Of a stretch of 15,940 nucleotides of DNA, positions 6,078 to 14,384 are shown in pieces. Source of the DNA: Zoogloeaceae bacterium (GTDB taxonomy: Bacteria > Pseudomonadota > Gammaproteobacteria > Burkholderiales > Rhodocyclaceae); assembly GCA_031267345.1 (NCBI GenBank), contig JAIRZG010000207.1:1-15940 (forward strand), in the 5' to 3' direction. Numbering within the stretch: the stretch's first letter is position 1; every line of letters begins with the position of its first letter. Below the pieces are notes generated by a model, which was not told the origin of the DNA, did not search any database, and saw only the letters and a list, made by a program, of their open reading frames with translations. Position numbers and translations under genes: made by a program.

Positions 6078-7742
6078 TTACACCTTGAACTGCGCCAGGG
6101 TCGCCGCGACTTCCTGCGCCAGTTGGTCCAAGCGCTGCGCGCCGCTTGCCGCTTCCTCAGCGGCGGCGTTGTTTTCGTCCGTCATCTGGGCGATGCTTTC
6201 CACATGCCTGGCAATATCCTGGCTCGCCTGACTTTGCTCTTTCAGCGCGTTGGAAATCTCCGTCACCGCGTCCGACACCTTGCTGGCCTCATCGTGAATG
6301 GCGTGGATACGCTCGTTCGCCTGTTGCGCCAGCACCCGCCCTTCATCCACCTGCTTGACCACGCGACCCATTTCATTCACGGCCTCCTTGGCGGCAACCT
6401 GAATCTTGCCAATCATGGCGCCGATGTCGCCCGTCGATTGCGCCGTGCGTTCCGCCAGCTTCCGCACTTCATCCGCCACCACCGCGAAACCGCGTCCCTG
6501 CTCCCCGGCCCTGGCCGCTTCGATGGCGGCGTTCAGCGCCAGCAGATTCGTCTGGTCGGCAACTTCCTTGATCACCTGCACCACACTGGAAATCTGTTCG
6601 GACTCCTCTCCCAACGTCTGAATCACCTTGGAAGCCTGCGTCACGCTTTCGGCGATGGAACCCATCTCGGCGGCAGTGCGCTCGATGATCTCCCCGCCTT
6701 CGCTCGCCGTCTCGCCCGCGTGCCGGGCAATGCTCTGCGCGTCGCCAGCGCTGCTGGCGACCGTGTTGATGGAAACCGTCATCTCTTCCACCGAAGCCGC
6801 CATCGCCGAAGTCGAACTCGATTGACTGGCGGAACTGGCGGCAACCTGCTGCGCGGCAGTGGAAAAATTGTTCACCGCCTCATTGACTTCCTTCACCCGC
6901 CCGGTGATGTCCTGGAAGGAAGCCTGCAATTTGCCCAACATGCCGTTGAAAGCCTCCACCATCTCGCCCACTTCATCGCTGGCGCGATAATCCACCCGCG
7001 CCTGCAGATCATTGTCTCTGGCAATCCGCACGGTGGTGTTGCGCACCGTCTCTATCGGCTTGACCACCGCACCCAGCGTAAAGTACCCCAGTATCGCCAG
7101 GCCGAGGAAGAACAGGACGCAGATGACAATCTGCCAGACCAGCGCGCTGTGCGAGCTTTGTTCGGATTCAGCAGCGTCTTCAACCGTGCGCTGGGTGTTG
7201 TAACTCATCATCTCGTTGAGTTGTTCCGCCAGCAGGGGCGTTTTTTCCCGCACCTGCATGTTGCCTTCCAGTATCTTGCCGTACATGGCGACGAGATTTT
7301 CCGCCGTCGGGTTGGCAAGCCCCTCTTCCAGCAGACGGGTATGCCCTTCCACGAGCACCGGCCCCCATGCCACCATCGTCGCCTTCATCTTGTCGTACAG
7401 TTCCGTGGCTTTCGCCGGTCTGTCCAACTTCTCATAGAGGTCGAGATTCTCGCGTAGCGCTGCGTCCGCCGCGCGCTTCAGGGGCAGGATGCGTTGCAGT
7501 TCCTGAACCTGCTCATTCAAGGGCAGACTATTTTTGCTGAGGATCTCATAGGCGCGTCGCACTTCCTCATTGACCTTGCCGCTGATCTCCAGCACGGCAA
7601 TGGTGCGGGGCACCTGGTTTTCGCTCATGTGCTTGATGAGCTCCGCGTCACCATTGGAATTGTTGATGCCAATGGCCGCCACAATAACTAAGCCCAGCAA
7701 GGCCAGACCAATCAACACTAAAACCCTCGCCTTGATTCTCAT
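6078..7742 (-). CDS. Methyl-accepting chemotaxis protein
   Basis: This is a transmembrane chemoreceptor that controls the CheA kinase from the inner membrane; the ligand is unknown. The 554-residue protein has helix 1 at about 7-28 and a periplasmic domain at ~29-199, mostly helical and consistent with a four-helix bundle. TM2 is at ~200-222, followed by HAMP at ~223-275 (V-V-K-P-I-E-T-V-R in AS1). The long coiled-coil signalling domain has its conserved hairpin tip at ~392-436 (V-A-D-Q-T-N-L-L-A-L-N-A-A-I-E-A-A-R-A-G and G-R-G-F-A-V-V-A-D-E-V-R). Glu/Gln/Ala-rich methylation helices flank the tip. No C-terminal CheR-tethering pentapeptide is present; the protein ends L-A-Q-F-K-V. GGGAGG lies just before ATG 7742, supporting the start. 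No other che genes are in the window. The gene is 60 bp downstream of the ABC-F gene and may share its transcript. Confidence 0.95.
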   Translation of the reverse strand: MRIKARVLVLIGLALLGLVIVAAIGINNSNGDAELIKHMSENQVPRTIAVLEISGKVNEEVRRAYEILSKNSLPLNEQVQELQRILPLKRAADAALRENLDLYEKLDRPAKATELYDKMKATMVAWGPVLVEGHTRLLEEGLANPTAENLVAMYGKILEGNMQVREKTPLLAEQLNEMMSYNTQRTVEDAAESEQSSHSALVWQIVICVLFFLGLAILGYFTLGAVVKPIETVRNTTVRIARDNDLQARVDYRASDEVGEMVEAFNGMLGKLQASFQDITGRVKEVNEAVNNFSTAAQQVAASSASQSSSTSAMAASVEEMTVSINTVASSAGDAQSIARHAGETASEGGEIIERTAAEMGSIAESVTQASKVIQTLGEESEQISSVVQVIKEVADQTNLLALNAAIEAARAGEQGRGFAVVADEVRKLAERTAQSTGDIGAMIGKIQVAAKEAVNEMGRVVKQVDEGRVLAQQANERIHAIHDEASKVSDAVTEISNALKEQSQASQDIARHVESIAQMTDENNAAAEEAASGAQRLDQLAQEVAATLAQFKV

Positions 7743-7802
7743 GATGCCTCCCGGATGGTGAAAACGTTAATCAGAGGATGCGCCCACTCCTGTACCTCGG
7801 CA

Positions 7803-9428
7803 CTATACCACATCACCGCGAGCCTCCAGATACGCTTCGTAAGCGCCTGCATAGTCCAGCAAAGCGCCATCCATTCTAATCTCAAAAACACGGTTCGCAA
7901 GACTGGAGACGAATTCCCGATCATGCGAGACAAACACCAGCACCCCTTTGTACAAATCCAGCGCCGTGTTCAGGGCCTCGATGGATTCCATGTCCAGATG
8001 GTTGGTCGGCTCGTCCATGACCAGCACGTTGCTTTTCTGCAACATCAGCTTACCGAACAACATGCGCCCCTGCTCGCCGCCGGAGATGACCTTGACCGGC
8101 TTTTTCTGTTCGTCTCCGGAAAACAGCAGCCGCCCCAGTGTGCCGCGCACCAGGGTTTCCAGATCATTTGCGTCCGACGCGCCGGCGCGGGCGTAGTCGC
8201 CTATCCACTCCGTAAGCGGAACATCCCTGGCGAATTCGGCGGCGTGATCCTGCGCGTAATAGCCGGGACGCGCCTTTTCCGCCCATTTGATGCTGCCTGT
8301 CGCAGGAGTGAGTTCGCCCATCAGAAGTTTCAGCAAAGTGCTTTTGCCCACGCCATTTTCGCCGATGATGGCGATTTTTTCGCCTGCGTTGATGGTAAAG
8401 CTCGCCCGGTTGAAAAAGGTCTTGTCGCTGCCGTCATACTGGAACAGAAGATTTTCCACTTCCACCGCCTGACGATGCAGTTTTTCCTTCTCCTCGAATT
8501 CAAAGCGTATCCACGGATACTGGCGCGAAGAAGGCTTGACGTCTTCCGGCTTCAGTTTGTCGATAAGTCTTAAACGGCTGGTGGCCTGTTTGGCCTTTGA
8601 CTTGTTGGCGGAAAAACGGCGCACGAATTCCTGCAATTCGCTGATTTTATCCTTGGCGCGGGCGTTCGCCGCCTGCTGGCGCGCGCGCGCCTGACTGGAG
8701 GCTTCCATGAAATCGTCGTAATTGCCAGGATAGACGGTCAGCCTGCCGTAATCCAGATCGGCCATGTGGGTGCACACCTGATTCAAAAAATGACGGTCAT
8801 GCGAGATGACGATCATCGTTGATTCGCGCTGATTCAGAACATCCTCAAGCCAGCGGATGGTGTCGATGTCAAGATTGTTGGTGGGTTCATCCAGAAGCAG
8901 GATATCGGGGTTGGCAAAGAGCGCCTGACAAAGCAGCACACGCAATTTCCAGCCCGGCGCGACCGCGCGCATGGGGCCGTCATGCAATTCCCCGGCAATG
9001 CCCGCGCCCAACAGCAATTCGCCGGCGCGCGCCTCCGCTGTATAACCGTCATATTCGGCGAATTTGCCTTCCAGTTCGGCGGCGCGCATGTAATCCTGTT
9101 CCGTTGCCTCCGGATTGGTGTAGATGGCGTCCTTTTCCCGCGCCGACGCCCACATTTCCTCGTGCCCCATCATCACCACATCGAGAACGCGCATGTCTTC
9201 AAAAGCGAATTGATCCTGCCGGAGATAGGCCATGCGCTCCTCGCTGTCTTTGGAAACATTGCCCGCCGAAGGCTCCAGCGACCCGCACAGGATTTTCATG
9301 AAAGTGGATTTACCCGCGCCATTGGCCCCGATCAAGCCGTAGCGGAACCCCTCGCCAAACTTGACATTGATGTTCTCGAACAGGGGTTTGGCCCCGAACT
9401 GCATGGTAATGTTGGCGGCAACAAGCAT
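7803..9428 (-). CDS. ybiT: ABC-F ATPase, YbiT type
   Basis: ABC-F proteins are soluble twin-ATPase factors that bind the ribosome, mostly at the E site. YbiT is a housekeeping branch whose exact role is not settled. The 541-residue protein follows E. coli YbiT from its first residues (M-L-V-x-x-N-x-T-M-Q-F-G-x-K-P-L-F-E-N). Domain 1 has Walker A G-A-N-G-A-G-K-S at 34-41, the family's unusual signature V-A-P-G-W-K-L-R near 156-163 and Walker B L-L-L-D-E-P-T-N at 177-184. The linker (~240-315) is charged and helical, as expected of the P-site tRNA-interaction motif. Domain 2 has G-E-N-G-V-G-K-S at 356-363, I-S-G-G-E-Q-G-R at 448-455 and V-M-D-E-P-T-N-H at 470-477. GGGGAGG precedes ATG 9428 by 8 bases. 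No membrane domain is present, so it is not an exporter. It is divergent from hemW. Confidence 0.95.
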   Translation of the reverse strand: MLVAANITMQFGAKPLFENINVKFGEGFRYGLIGANGAGKSTFMKILCGSLEPSAGNVSKDSEERMAYLRQDQFAFEDMRVLDVVMMGHEEMWASAREKDAIYTNPEATEQDYMRAAELEGKFAEYDGYTAEARAGELLLGAGIAGELHDGPMRAVAPGWKLRVLLCQALFANPDILLLDEPTNNLDIDTIRWLEDVLNQRESTMIVISHDRHFLNQVCTHMADLDYGRLTVYPGNYDDFMEASSQARARQQAANARAKDKISELQEFVRRFSANKSKAKQATSRLRLIDKLKPEDVKPSSRQYPWIRFEFEEKEKLHRQAVEVENLLFQYDGSDKTFFNRASFTINAGEKIAIIGENGVGKSTLLKLLMGELTPATGSIKWAEKARPGYYAQDHAAEFARDVPLTEWIGDYARAGASDANDLETLVRGTLGRLLFSGDEQKKPVKVISGGEQGRMLFGKLMLQKSNVLVMDEPTNHLDMESIEALNTALDLYKGVLVFVSHDREFVSSLANRVFEIRMDGALLDYAGAYEAYLEARGDVV

Positions 9429-9457
9429 GTGAGCCTCCCCGAACTGGAAAACCGCGC

Positions 9458-9463
9458 ATTCTA
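9458..9463 (-). promoter_or_regulatory. Possible -10 box for the ABC-F gene
   Basis: The minus strand carries TAGAAT (five of six to consensus) about 30 bp before the start codon, giving a short leader that holds the GGGGAGG ribosome site. No good -35 box is visible at the usual spacing, so this is tentative. Confidence 0.3.
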
Positions 9464-9516
9464 ACGTGGAAATAACGATTAAACTGCTGCGAATTATCCG
9501 ATTCCTGATCCTGGTC

Positions 9517-10662
9517 GTGATCGCCCTCTACCTTCACCTGCCCTGGTGCGTTCGCAAGTGTCCCTATTGCGATTTCAATTCGCACCCCCTGCAAGGCGCG
9601 TTGCCGGAAAGCGACTATCTGGCGGCATTGCTGGCGGATCTGGACATGGCGTTGCCGCAAATTCCGGGACGAACACTCTCCAGTATTTTCATCGGCGGCG
9701 GTACGCCCAGCCTGTTTTCCGCTGAAGGCATCCACGATCTGCTGACGGGCATTTGCGCCCGCGCGCCGCGGATCGATGACATCGAGATTACGCTGGAAGC
9801 CAATCCCGGCGCGCTGGAAGGCGGGGAGGAAAAGCTTGCGGACTTTCGCGCGGCGGGGATCAATCGCCTTTCTCTGGGTGTGCAAAGTTTTAATGACGTG
9901 CGGCTTGCCGCGCTGGGGCGCATTCATGACCGCGACGCCGCCTTGCGGGCGACCGCCCATGCAATTCGCCATTTCGGGCGCGTGAATCTGGATATGATGT
10001 ACGGCCTGCCGAATCAGACGTTTGCCGAAGCGTTGGACGACGTGGAAACGGCGCTCGCTTTTTCCCCCGCGCATCTTTCCTGCTATCAACTGACGCTGGA
10101 AGCCAATACCCGCTTCGCCGCCCAACCGCCGCCGTTGCCCGACGCGGACGCCTGCGCCGACATGGGCGAAGCCATCGCGGCACGGCTGGCGGCGGCGGGA
10201 TTTACGCATTACGAAACCTCCGCCTTCGCACGCCCCGGAAACACCTGCCGACACAACCTCAATTACTGGCGATTCGGCGATTATCTGGGTCTGGGCGCGG
10301 GAGCGCACAGCAAGATCAGCCGCCATGCGAAGACAGGCGAATGGCAGGTCGTCCGGGAAACGCGCGCGCAACATCCCGACGCCTACATGCGCGCCGTCGC
10401 TGCGGGTAATGCCGTACATTCCGCGCAGTGTGTGCCCGCCAAAGCCCTGCCTTTTGAATTTTTGCTGAACGCCCTGCGTCTTGCCGAAGGTTTTACGCCT
10501 TCGTTATACGAACGACGCACGGGGCTTGCCTTTGCCGCGTTGCTGCCGCGCCTGCAGGCCGCTGCCGACGCGGGTTTGTTGCAGGCGCAAACGGATCGCG
10601 TCGCGCCCACGCCCCTGGGTCGCAATTTTCTCAATCGGCTGTTAACCGATTTTCTCGATTAA
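9517..10662 (+). CDS. hemW: HemW, radical SAM heme chaperone
   Basis: HemW is a radical SAM-fold protein related to coproporphyrinogen III oxidase HemN. It binds heme and acts as a chaperone inserting it into respiratory enzymes; HemW members are usually not coproporphyrinogen dehydrogenases. With GTG at 9517 the protein has 381 residues. The [4Fe-4S]-SAM triad is C11-x3-C15-x2-C18 (C-V-R-K-C-P-Y-C-D-F), with no fourth Cys directly after it as in HemN. G-G-G-T-P-S (60-65), L-E-A-N-P-G and the HemW motif H246-N-x-x-Y-W (followed by F-G-D-Y-L-G-L-G-A-G-A-H-S) are present. The frame is open back to GTG 9466, but that would add M-E-I-T-I-K-L-L and overlap the promoter zone of the ABC-F gene. Neither start has a clear ribosome site. 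The stop is 9 bp before the TAXI gene, suggesting one operon. Confidence 0.93.
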   Translation: MIALYLHLPWCVRKCPYCDFNSHPLQGALPESDYLAALLADLDMALPQIPGRTLSSIFIGGGTPSLFSAEGIHDLLTGICARAPRIDDIEITLEANPGALEGGEEKLADFRAAGINRLSLGVQSFNDVRLAALGRIHDRDAALRATAHAIRHFGRVNLDMMYGLPNQTFAEALDDVETALAFSPAHLSCYQLTLEANTRFAAQPPPLPDADACADMGEAIAARLAAAGFTHYETSAFARPGNTCRHNLNYWRFGDYLGLGAGAHSKISRHAKTGEWQVVRETRAQHPDAYMRAVAAGNAVHSAQCVPAKALPFEFLLNALRLAEGFTPSLYERRTGLAFAALLPRLQAAADAGLLQAQTDRVAPTPLGRNFLNRLLTDFLD

Positions 10663-10671
10663 CATGGCGCC

Positions 10672-12057
10672 ATGTTGAAAAAAGAATCCCGCGCCCTGAA
10701 ACTACGCCGCCAGTTGCAACACGCCCGCGAACGCTGGCTGACTTGGCGTGAGGCGCTGATCACCGCCTGGCCGCTGGCGCTGGTGCTGCTGTTGGGTTTC
10801 GGCGCGGCATTTCATTTTGTTAAACCCGCGCCGCCGCGTCACATCGTCATGAGCACCGGACGCGAAGACGGGCTGTACCACGCCTTCGCCCTGCGCTACC
10901 AGGAAATTTTCGCGCGTAATGGCATTACGCTGGAATTGCGTCCTTCGCAGGGTTCCGGCGAAAACCTGCTGCGCCTGAGTCAGGGCGAGGCCGACATTGC
11001 CTTTGTGCAGGGCGGCGTGGCGAGCAACTGGAAAGACCGGGATAACTGGCAAGGACTCTACACGCTGGGCAGCGCCTTCTATGAGCCGCTGTGGGTCTTC
11101 GCGCGCGACGGCAAAAACCGTCAATATCCGCAACGTCTGACCGACCTGACGCAAAAACGCATCACGGTGATCCAGGAAAACAGCAGCGTGTATGCGCTGG
11201 CCTATCGGCTGCTTTCCGCCAACGACATCACGGAAAAAACCGCGCAAATAAGCCCGACGACGCGCGCACAGGATGAATTCGCCGCCGCCGGCGCCTTGCA
11301 GCAAGGCGAGATTGACGCCCTGTTCATCATCGCCGCGCCGGAATCGCCCATTGTGCAGGTGTTGTTGCGCTCATCCGGCATTCGCCTGATGAGCTTCAAC
11401 CGCGCCGAAGCCTATCACCGACATTTCCCCTATCTGTTTCGCCTGTCGATGCCGGAAGGCGGCGTCGATCTCGCCTACAACTTTCCGCCGCAGGATACCG
11501 AGTTGCTGGCGGCTACCGCCAATCTGGCGATACGGGAAGACCTGCATCCGGCGCTGCAATCGCTGATGCTTTCCGCCTTGCGCGAAGTGCATGGCGGCAG
11601 CGGCTTTTTTCAGGAGGCGGGTGAGTTTCCCGCCTACCGGAACAGCGACTTTCCGCTGACCGCCGCCGCCGAACGCTTTTACGCCTCCGGCCCGCCGTTT
11701 TTGCAGCGTTACATGCCCTTCTGGCTAGCGGTGCTGGCGGATCGTTTCCTGATTCTCGCCCTGCCGTTATTGACCCTCCTGCTGCCCATGCTGCGCTTTG
11801 CGCCCGCGATTTACAGCTGGCGCGTCCGTTCGCGCATCTGCCGCGTCTATGGCGAACTCAAATTTCTGGAAAACGACCTCTTGCGCTGCCGCCGCCTTGG
11901 AACGCTTTCCCCGGAAACCCACGCCGATTTCATGGCGCGCCTCGACGCCATCGAAGCCGACGCCAACCGCACCCCCGTGCCGCTCTCCTTCACCGACCTG
12001 CGCTACACCCTGAAAACGCACATTCAACTGGTGCGCGAACGGATAGCGGAAACGTAG
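10672..12057 (+). CDS. TAXI-family solute receptor anchored in the inner membrane
   Basis: TAXI proteins are the binding-protein part of TRAP transporters. This 461-residue member is not a free periplasmic receptor. A basic N-terminus and one helix (~30-50) lead to the TAXI domain, which starts H-I-V-M-S-T-G-R-E-D-G-L-Y-H and contains the typical P-S-Q-G-S-G-E-N-L-L-R-L-S-Q-G-E-A-D-I-A-F-V-Q segment. A second hydrophobic segment at ~350-380 is followed by a ~75-residue basic, cytoplasmic-looking tail (R-S-R-I-C-R-V-Y-G-E-L-K). Such twice-anchored TAXI proteins occur in many betaproteobacteria with no neighbouring permease, and none is seen here. Its ligand and partner are unknown; a sensory or scaffold role is as likely as transport. 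It starts 9 bp after the hemW stop and converges on the porin gene. Confidence 0.85.
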   Translation: MLKKESRALKLRRQLQHARERWLTWREALITAWPLALVLLLGFGAAFHFVKPAPPRHIVMSTGREDGLYHAFALRYQEIFARNGITLELRPSQGSGENLLRLSQGEADIAFVQGGVASNWKDRDNWQGLYTLGSAFYEPLWVFARDGKNRQYPQRLTDLTQKRITVIQENSSVYALAYRLLSANDITEKTAQISPTTRAQDEFAAAGALQQGEIDALFIIAAPESPIVQVLLRSSGIRLMSFNRAEAYHRHFPYLFRLSMPEGGVDLAYNFPPQDTELLAATANLAIREDLHPALQSLMLSALREVHGGSGFFQEAGEFPAYRNSDFPLTAAAERFYASGPPFLQRYMPFWLAVLADRFLILALPLLTLLLPMLRFAPAIYSWRVRSRICRVYGELKFLENDLLRCRRLGTLSPETHADFMARLDAIEADANRTPVPLSFTDLRYTLKTHIQLVRERIAET

Positions 12058-12062
12058 GGCGC

Positions 12063-12090
12063 AAAAAAACGGAAGGCCGCAGCCTTCCGT
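12063..12090 (-). terminator. Intrinsic terminator of the porin gene
   Basis: Read on the minus strand, ACGGAAGGC (12090-12082), loop TGCG, GCCTTCCGT (12077-12069) form a perfect 9-bp stem followed by a T-run to 12063. It starts 18 bp after the porin stop. In the plus direction the same stem lies just after the TAXI gene stop but lacks a T-run, so termination there is probably weaker. Confidence 0.9.
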
Positions 12091-12108
12091 TCTGGAGGAA
12101 AAAAGCAA

Positions 12109-13197
12109 TCAGAAGGTATGTTTCAGGCCGATGTTGAAGCCGTTCTGGTAGCCTTCGCCGCCATTGCTGGAGTCGCCAGTGGCGGCGCGGCGGCGGACCT
12201 TGTTGGTATTGCTGCCGTCTTCATTGTCGTTGTTGATGTCCGAGTAAGCGGCATAAAAATTGGTGCGTTTGGAAAGCGCGTAGGTGTAGCCCACAGCATA
12301 TTGCTTGGCCTTGCCCGCGCTGGCGCTCGTTCCCTCATCCAGCTTGGATTGCGTGTAGGAAGCCTGGATGGCGTGTTTGCCAAACGGCACGGTTACGCCC
12401 AGAAGCCAGGATTTCAGGGTGGCATCGCTGACCTTTTCTTTATTCTTGTCATAGAACGCCGCCAGCTTGACTACCTTGAAATCATAGGTGCCGCCGACTG
12501 CCCAATTGACGACATCAAGCACATGAGAGGCTTCATTCTCGATGCGATGGTAAGAGACGCCAACATCAATGGGGCCGTTGGTGTAACGGGGCAGAAGAGC
12601 AATCACGGTATTGTCATCATCATTGCCCGCCGTTTCTTGCGCAAGGGCGTTGGTCGAATAAGCCGCCGTCACGTTGAACCCGCCGAAGCTGGGCGAAACG
12701 TAGGCGACGGCGTTATCCACGCGTGTGGGGTCGAACAGGTTCTCGCCGCCTGCATCCAGCCCCGCCGCGAATACGTTGCGATACATGCCCACCGTGCCAC
12801 CCTTGAAGGGGTCAATGGCGCCGAGGAAAGAGTAGTGCGGCGTATAGAGACGACCAGCGATGACCGTGCCGAAATTGCCGGTCAAACCCGCAAAGACTTG
12901 CCGTCCGAACAGGCGACCGCTCTGGCGCAAATTGCCGGTATCCGCCGCAAACCCGGTTTCGAGGGTAAACAGCGCCGTCAGCCCGTTACCCAGGTCTTCC
13001 GTACCCTTAAAGCCCAGGCGACTGCCGGATGAGATGCCATCGTCAATCTTGTTCTGGCTGCCAATGTCATCGTTAACATTGTCACCGCGATGAGAGAAAC
13101 CCACATCCACCGAACCATAAATCTGCACGTTGGATTGGGCGAAAACCGCGCCGGAAGCCAGAGCGGCAACGGCGAGCGCAATGCATTTTTTCTGCAT
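12109..13197 (-). CDS. Gram-negative porin (betaproteobacterial trimeric type)
   Basis: This outer-membrane porin probably forms a 16-strand trimeric barrel for diffusion of small hydrophilic solutes. The ATG at 13197 has AAGGAG about 7 bases before it and starts a textbook signal peptide (M-Q-K-K-C-I-A-L-A-V-A-A-L-A-S-G-A-V-F-A, cleavage after residue 20). The mature protein begins Q-S-N-V-Q-I-Y-G-S-V-D-V-G. The 362-residue length, the motifs S-R-L-G-F-K-G-T-E-D-L-G-N-G-L and R-L-F-G-R-Q-V-F-A-G-L, alternating hydrophobic strands and the C-terminal G-L-K-H-T-F (terminal Phe for BAM recognition) all fit. The frame is open 33 codons further upstream, but that stretch lacks a signal peptide and is not the start. 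Cys at position 5 lies in the removed signal peptide. The terminator is at 12063-12090. Substrate preference cannot be read from sequence. Confidence 0.95.
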   Translation of the reverse strand: MQKKCIALAVAALASGAVFAQSNVQIYGSVDVGFSHRGDNVNDDIGSQNKIDDGISSGSRLGFKGTEDLGNGLTALFTLETGFAADTGNLRQSGRLFGRQVFAGLTGNFGTVIAGRLYTPHYSFLGAIDPFKGGTVGMYRNVFAAGLDAGGENLFDPTRVDNAVAYVSPSFGGFNVTAAYSTNALAQETAGNDDDNTVIALLPRYTNGPIDVGVSYHRIENEASHVLDVVNWAVGGTYDFKVVKLAAFYDKNKEKVSDATLKSWLLGVTVPFGKHAIQASYTQSKLDEGTSASAGKAKQYAVGYTYALSKRTNFYAAYSDINNDNEDGSNTNKVRRRAATGDSSNGGEGYQNGFNIGLKHTF

Positions 13198-13276
13198 GAT
13201 AATCTCCTTATCAAGGCCAAAAAGCGAAGCGCCGCGCCTTTCTGTCAGACGGAAGAAGCAACGGGGCTTCGGAAAC

Positions 13277-13320
13277 TTCGCGGCGCATCTTATCAAGAAA
13301 AAGAATAAGTGCGCCGCGAA
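13277..13320. repeat. Perfect 11-bp inverted repeat upstream of the porin gene
   Basis: TTCGCGGCGCA (13277-13287) and TGCGCCGCGAA (13310-13320) are exact reverse complements separated by an AT-rich 22-bp stretch that contains the putative -10 box. As DNA this could be an operator for a dimeric regulator. If transcription starts further upstream it would instead be a stem-loop in the porin leader. A related GC-rich stretch (GCGCCGCGCC) occurs nearer the gene at about 13230. Confidence 0.55.
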
Positions 13321-13331
13321 ACAAAACGCAA
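13302..13331 (-). promoter_or_regulatory. Candidate sigma-70 promoter of the porin gene
   Basis: On the minus strand TTGCGT (13331-13326) and TATTCT (13307-13302) are 18 bp apart, about 105 bp before the start codon. The -10 box lies in the loop and the -35 box just outside the inverted repeat at 13277-13320. Match quality is moderate. Confidence 0.35.
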
Positions 13332-13455
13332 AAAACAGGTTTTCCCGTAAAACGGCGGTTCGTTGCGTTTCTACAACAGGAGGCTACGCACAGATCATGA
13401 CAACACGGTGACAATGGCTGCGCAATGAAAGACGGACAGGCAGGGCATTTTTCTC

Positions 13456-13474
13456 CCTCTCCTGGAAGGGGAGG
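13456..13474. repeat. CT-rich hairpin between porin and amidase genes
   Basis: CCTCTCC and GGGGAGG pair over 7 bp (one G-T pair) around a 5-nt loop. With CTCCCTCTCCC at 13506-13516 it resembles the CCCTCTCC-type intergenic repeats at 5977-6056. It lies upstream of the amidase promoter. The rest of the gap from 13198 to 13553 holds only the porin promoter region and this repeat. Confidence 0.4.
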
Positions 13475-13502
13475 AAGGGAACGGGCGCCCCTCCCAAAAC
13501 CC

Positions 13503-13529
13503 TTGCTCCCTCTCCCTGACCGTTATAAT
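13503..13529 (+). promoter_or_regulatory. Candidate promoter of the amidase gene
   Basis: A perfect TATAAT lies at 13524-13529, with TTGCTC at 13503-13508 as a weak -35 box (15-bp spacing). The start codon at 13554 is 24 bp downstream. The perfect -10 in an otherwise GC-rich region is the main support. Confidence 0.5.
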
Positions 13530-13553
13530 CCGGGTTTTTTCGGATGCGTATTC

Positions 13554-14357
13554 ATGCAGGCGTTGTCTTTCATCCGGTCGGCGGCATCGGGCGGCGTTCG
13601 GCGCGGGTTCTGGTATCCGCTTCTCCTCCTTGGCTGTTTGCTCCAGGCCGCTTGCGTCCCGCTACAGCCGCGCTTGGGCAGCGCCGCCGCCCTATGGCGG
13701 CCTTCACCCAATTTCGAGCCGCGCCGCGCCAATTACGTGATTTTGCATCACACCAGCAACGATACGCTGGCATACGCGCTGGCTGTGCTGACCCACCCGC
13801 TTTCCGGCGTCAGCAGTCATTACCTGATTGGGCGTGATGGTCAGGCGCTGCAACTGGTGGATGAAAGCCAGCGTGCCTGGCACGCGGGCGCGTCCATGTG
13901 GAGCGGACAGACGGACATGAATTCCGCTTCCATCGGCATCGAACTGGACAACACCGGCAGCGAACCCGTCCCGCCCGCCCAGATTGAGACGCGCATAGCC
14001 ATGGTGTCAGACCACCCGCGCCGCCAAGCCAATACCCCCCCCAATGTCCGCGGTCACGCCGACATCGCGCCGGAAAGGAAAAGCGATCCCAGCGCCCTGT
14101 TCCCTTGGCGACAACTGGCCGAAGCCGGATTCGGCCTTTGGTGCGACCCGCCCTATCCCCCGCCGCCAGAAAATTTTGATGCCCTCCTCGGCCTCAAGGC
14201 GCTGGGCTACGACACCCGCAACCCCACAGCCGCCATCACCGCTTTCAAACGCCACTTCGCGCCCAACGACGCGGACGCGGAACTGAATACGGAAAACCGC
14301 GCCCTGCTGTATTGCTTGCTGCAATCATCTGAAAAACCCCTCCCGGAGCTTCCCTGA
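13554..14357 (+). CDS. amiD: N-acetylmuramoyl-L-alanine amidase, AmiD/AmpD type lipoprotein
   Basis: This zinc amidase (Amidase_2 fold) cuts the bond between N-acetylmuramic acid and L-Ala in peptidoglycan; AmiD is the outer-membrane lipoprotein form. The 267-residue protein has an N-terminal helix with two possible lipidation cysteines, C28 (L-L-L-G-C) and C34 (L-Q-A-A-C). Zinc ligands align with AmpD as H65 (I-L-H-H-T-S), H168 (G-H-A-D-I-A-P) and D178 (R-K-S-D-P). E130 (G-I-E-L-D-N) and W-H-A-G near 109-112 complete the site, and L-F-P-W-R-Q-L follows as in AmiD. The C-terminal ~60 residues (L-K-A-L-G-Y-D, I-T-A-F-K-R-H-F) look like a peptidoglycan-binding helical domain. The frame extends upstream to 13425, but ATG 13554 follows the promoter and starts the signal sequence. 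The segment before G-H-A-D (M-V-S-D-H-P-R-R) is less family-like. The acyltransferase follows after 27 bp. Confidence 0.9.
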   Translation: MQALSFIRSAASGGVRRGFWYPLLLLGCLLQAACVPLQPRLGSAAALWRPSPNFEPRRANYVILHHTSNDTLAYALAVLTHPLSGVSSHYLIGRDGQALQLVDESQRAWHAGASMWSGQTDMNSASIGIELDNTGSEPVPPAQIETRIAMVSDHPRRQANTPPNVRGHADIAPERKSDPSALFPWRQLAEAGFGLWCDPPYPPPPENFDALLGLKALGYDTRNPTAAITAFKRHFAPNDADAELNTENRALLYCLLQSSEKPLPELP

Positions 14358-14384
14358 AATTCTGCGCCGAATCCGTGATTGCCC

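Noticed and set aside
6069..7457. Plus-strand open frame of 462 codons over the chemoreceptor gene
   Set aside because: Shadow of the minus-strand chemoreceptor; rich in His, Arg and Leu with no recognisable motif or ribosome site.
8940..8963. Degenerate first ABC signature (A-P-G-W-K-L-R) as a damaged site in the ABC-F protein
   Set aside because: The same replacement is normal for the YbiT branch, so it is a family trait and not a defect.
9310..10419. Minus-strand open frame of 369 codons over hemW
   Set aside because: Antisense to a hemW with an intact Fe-S motif and overlapping the ABC-F gene start; no domain recognised.
13198..13296. In-frame N-terminal extension of the porin by 33 codons
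   Set aside because: The extension lacks a ribosome site and signal character, while ATG 13197 has AAGGAG and starts a standard signal peptide.
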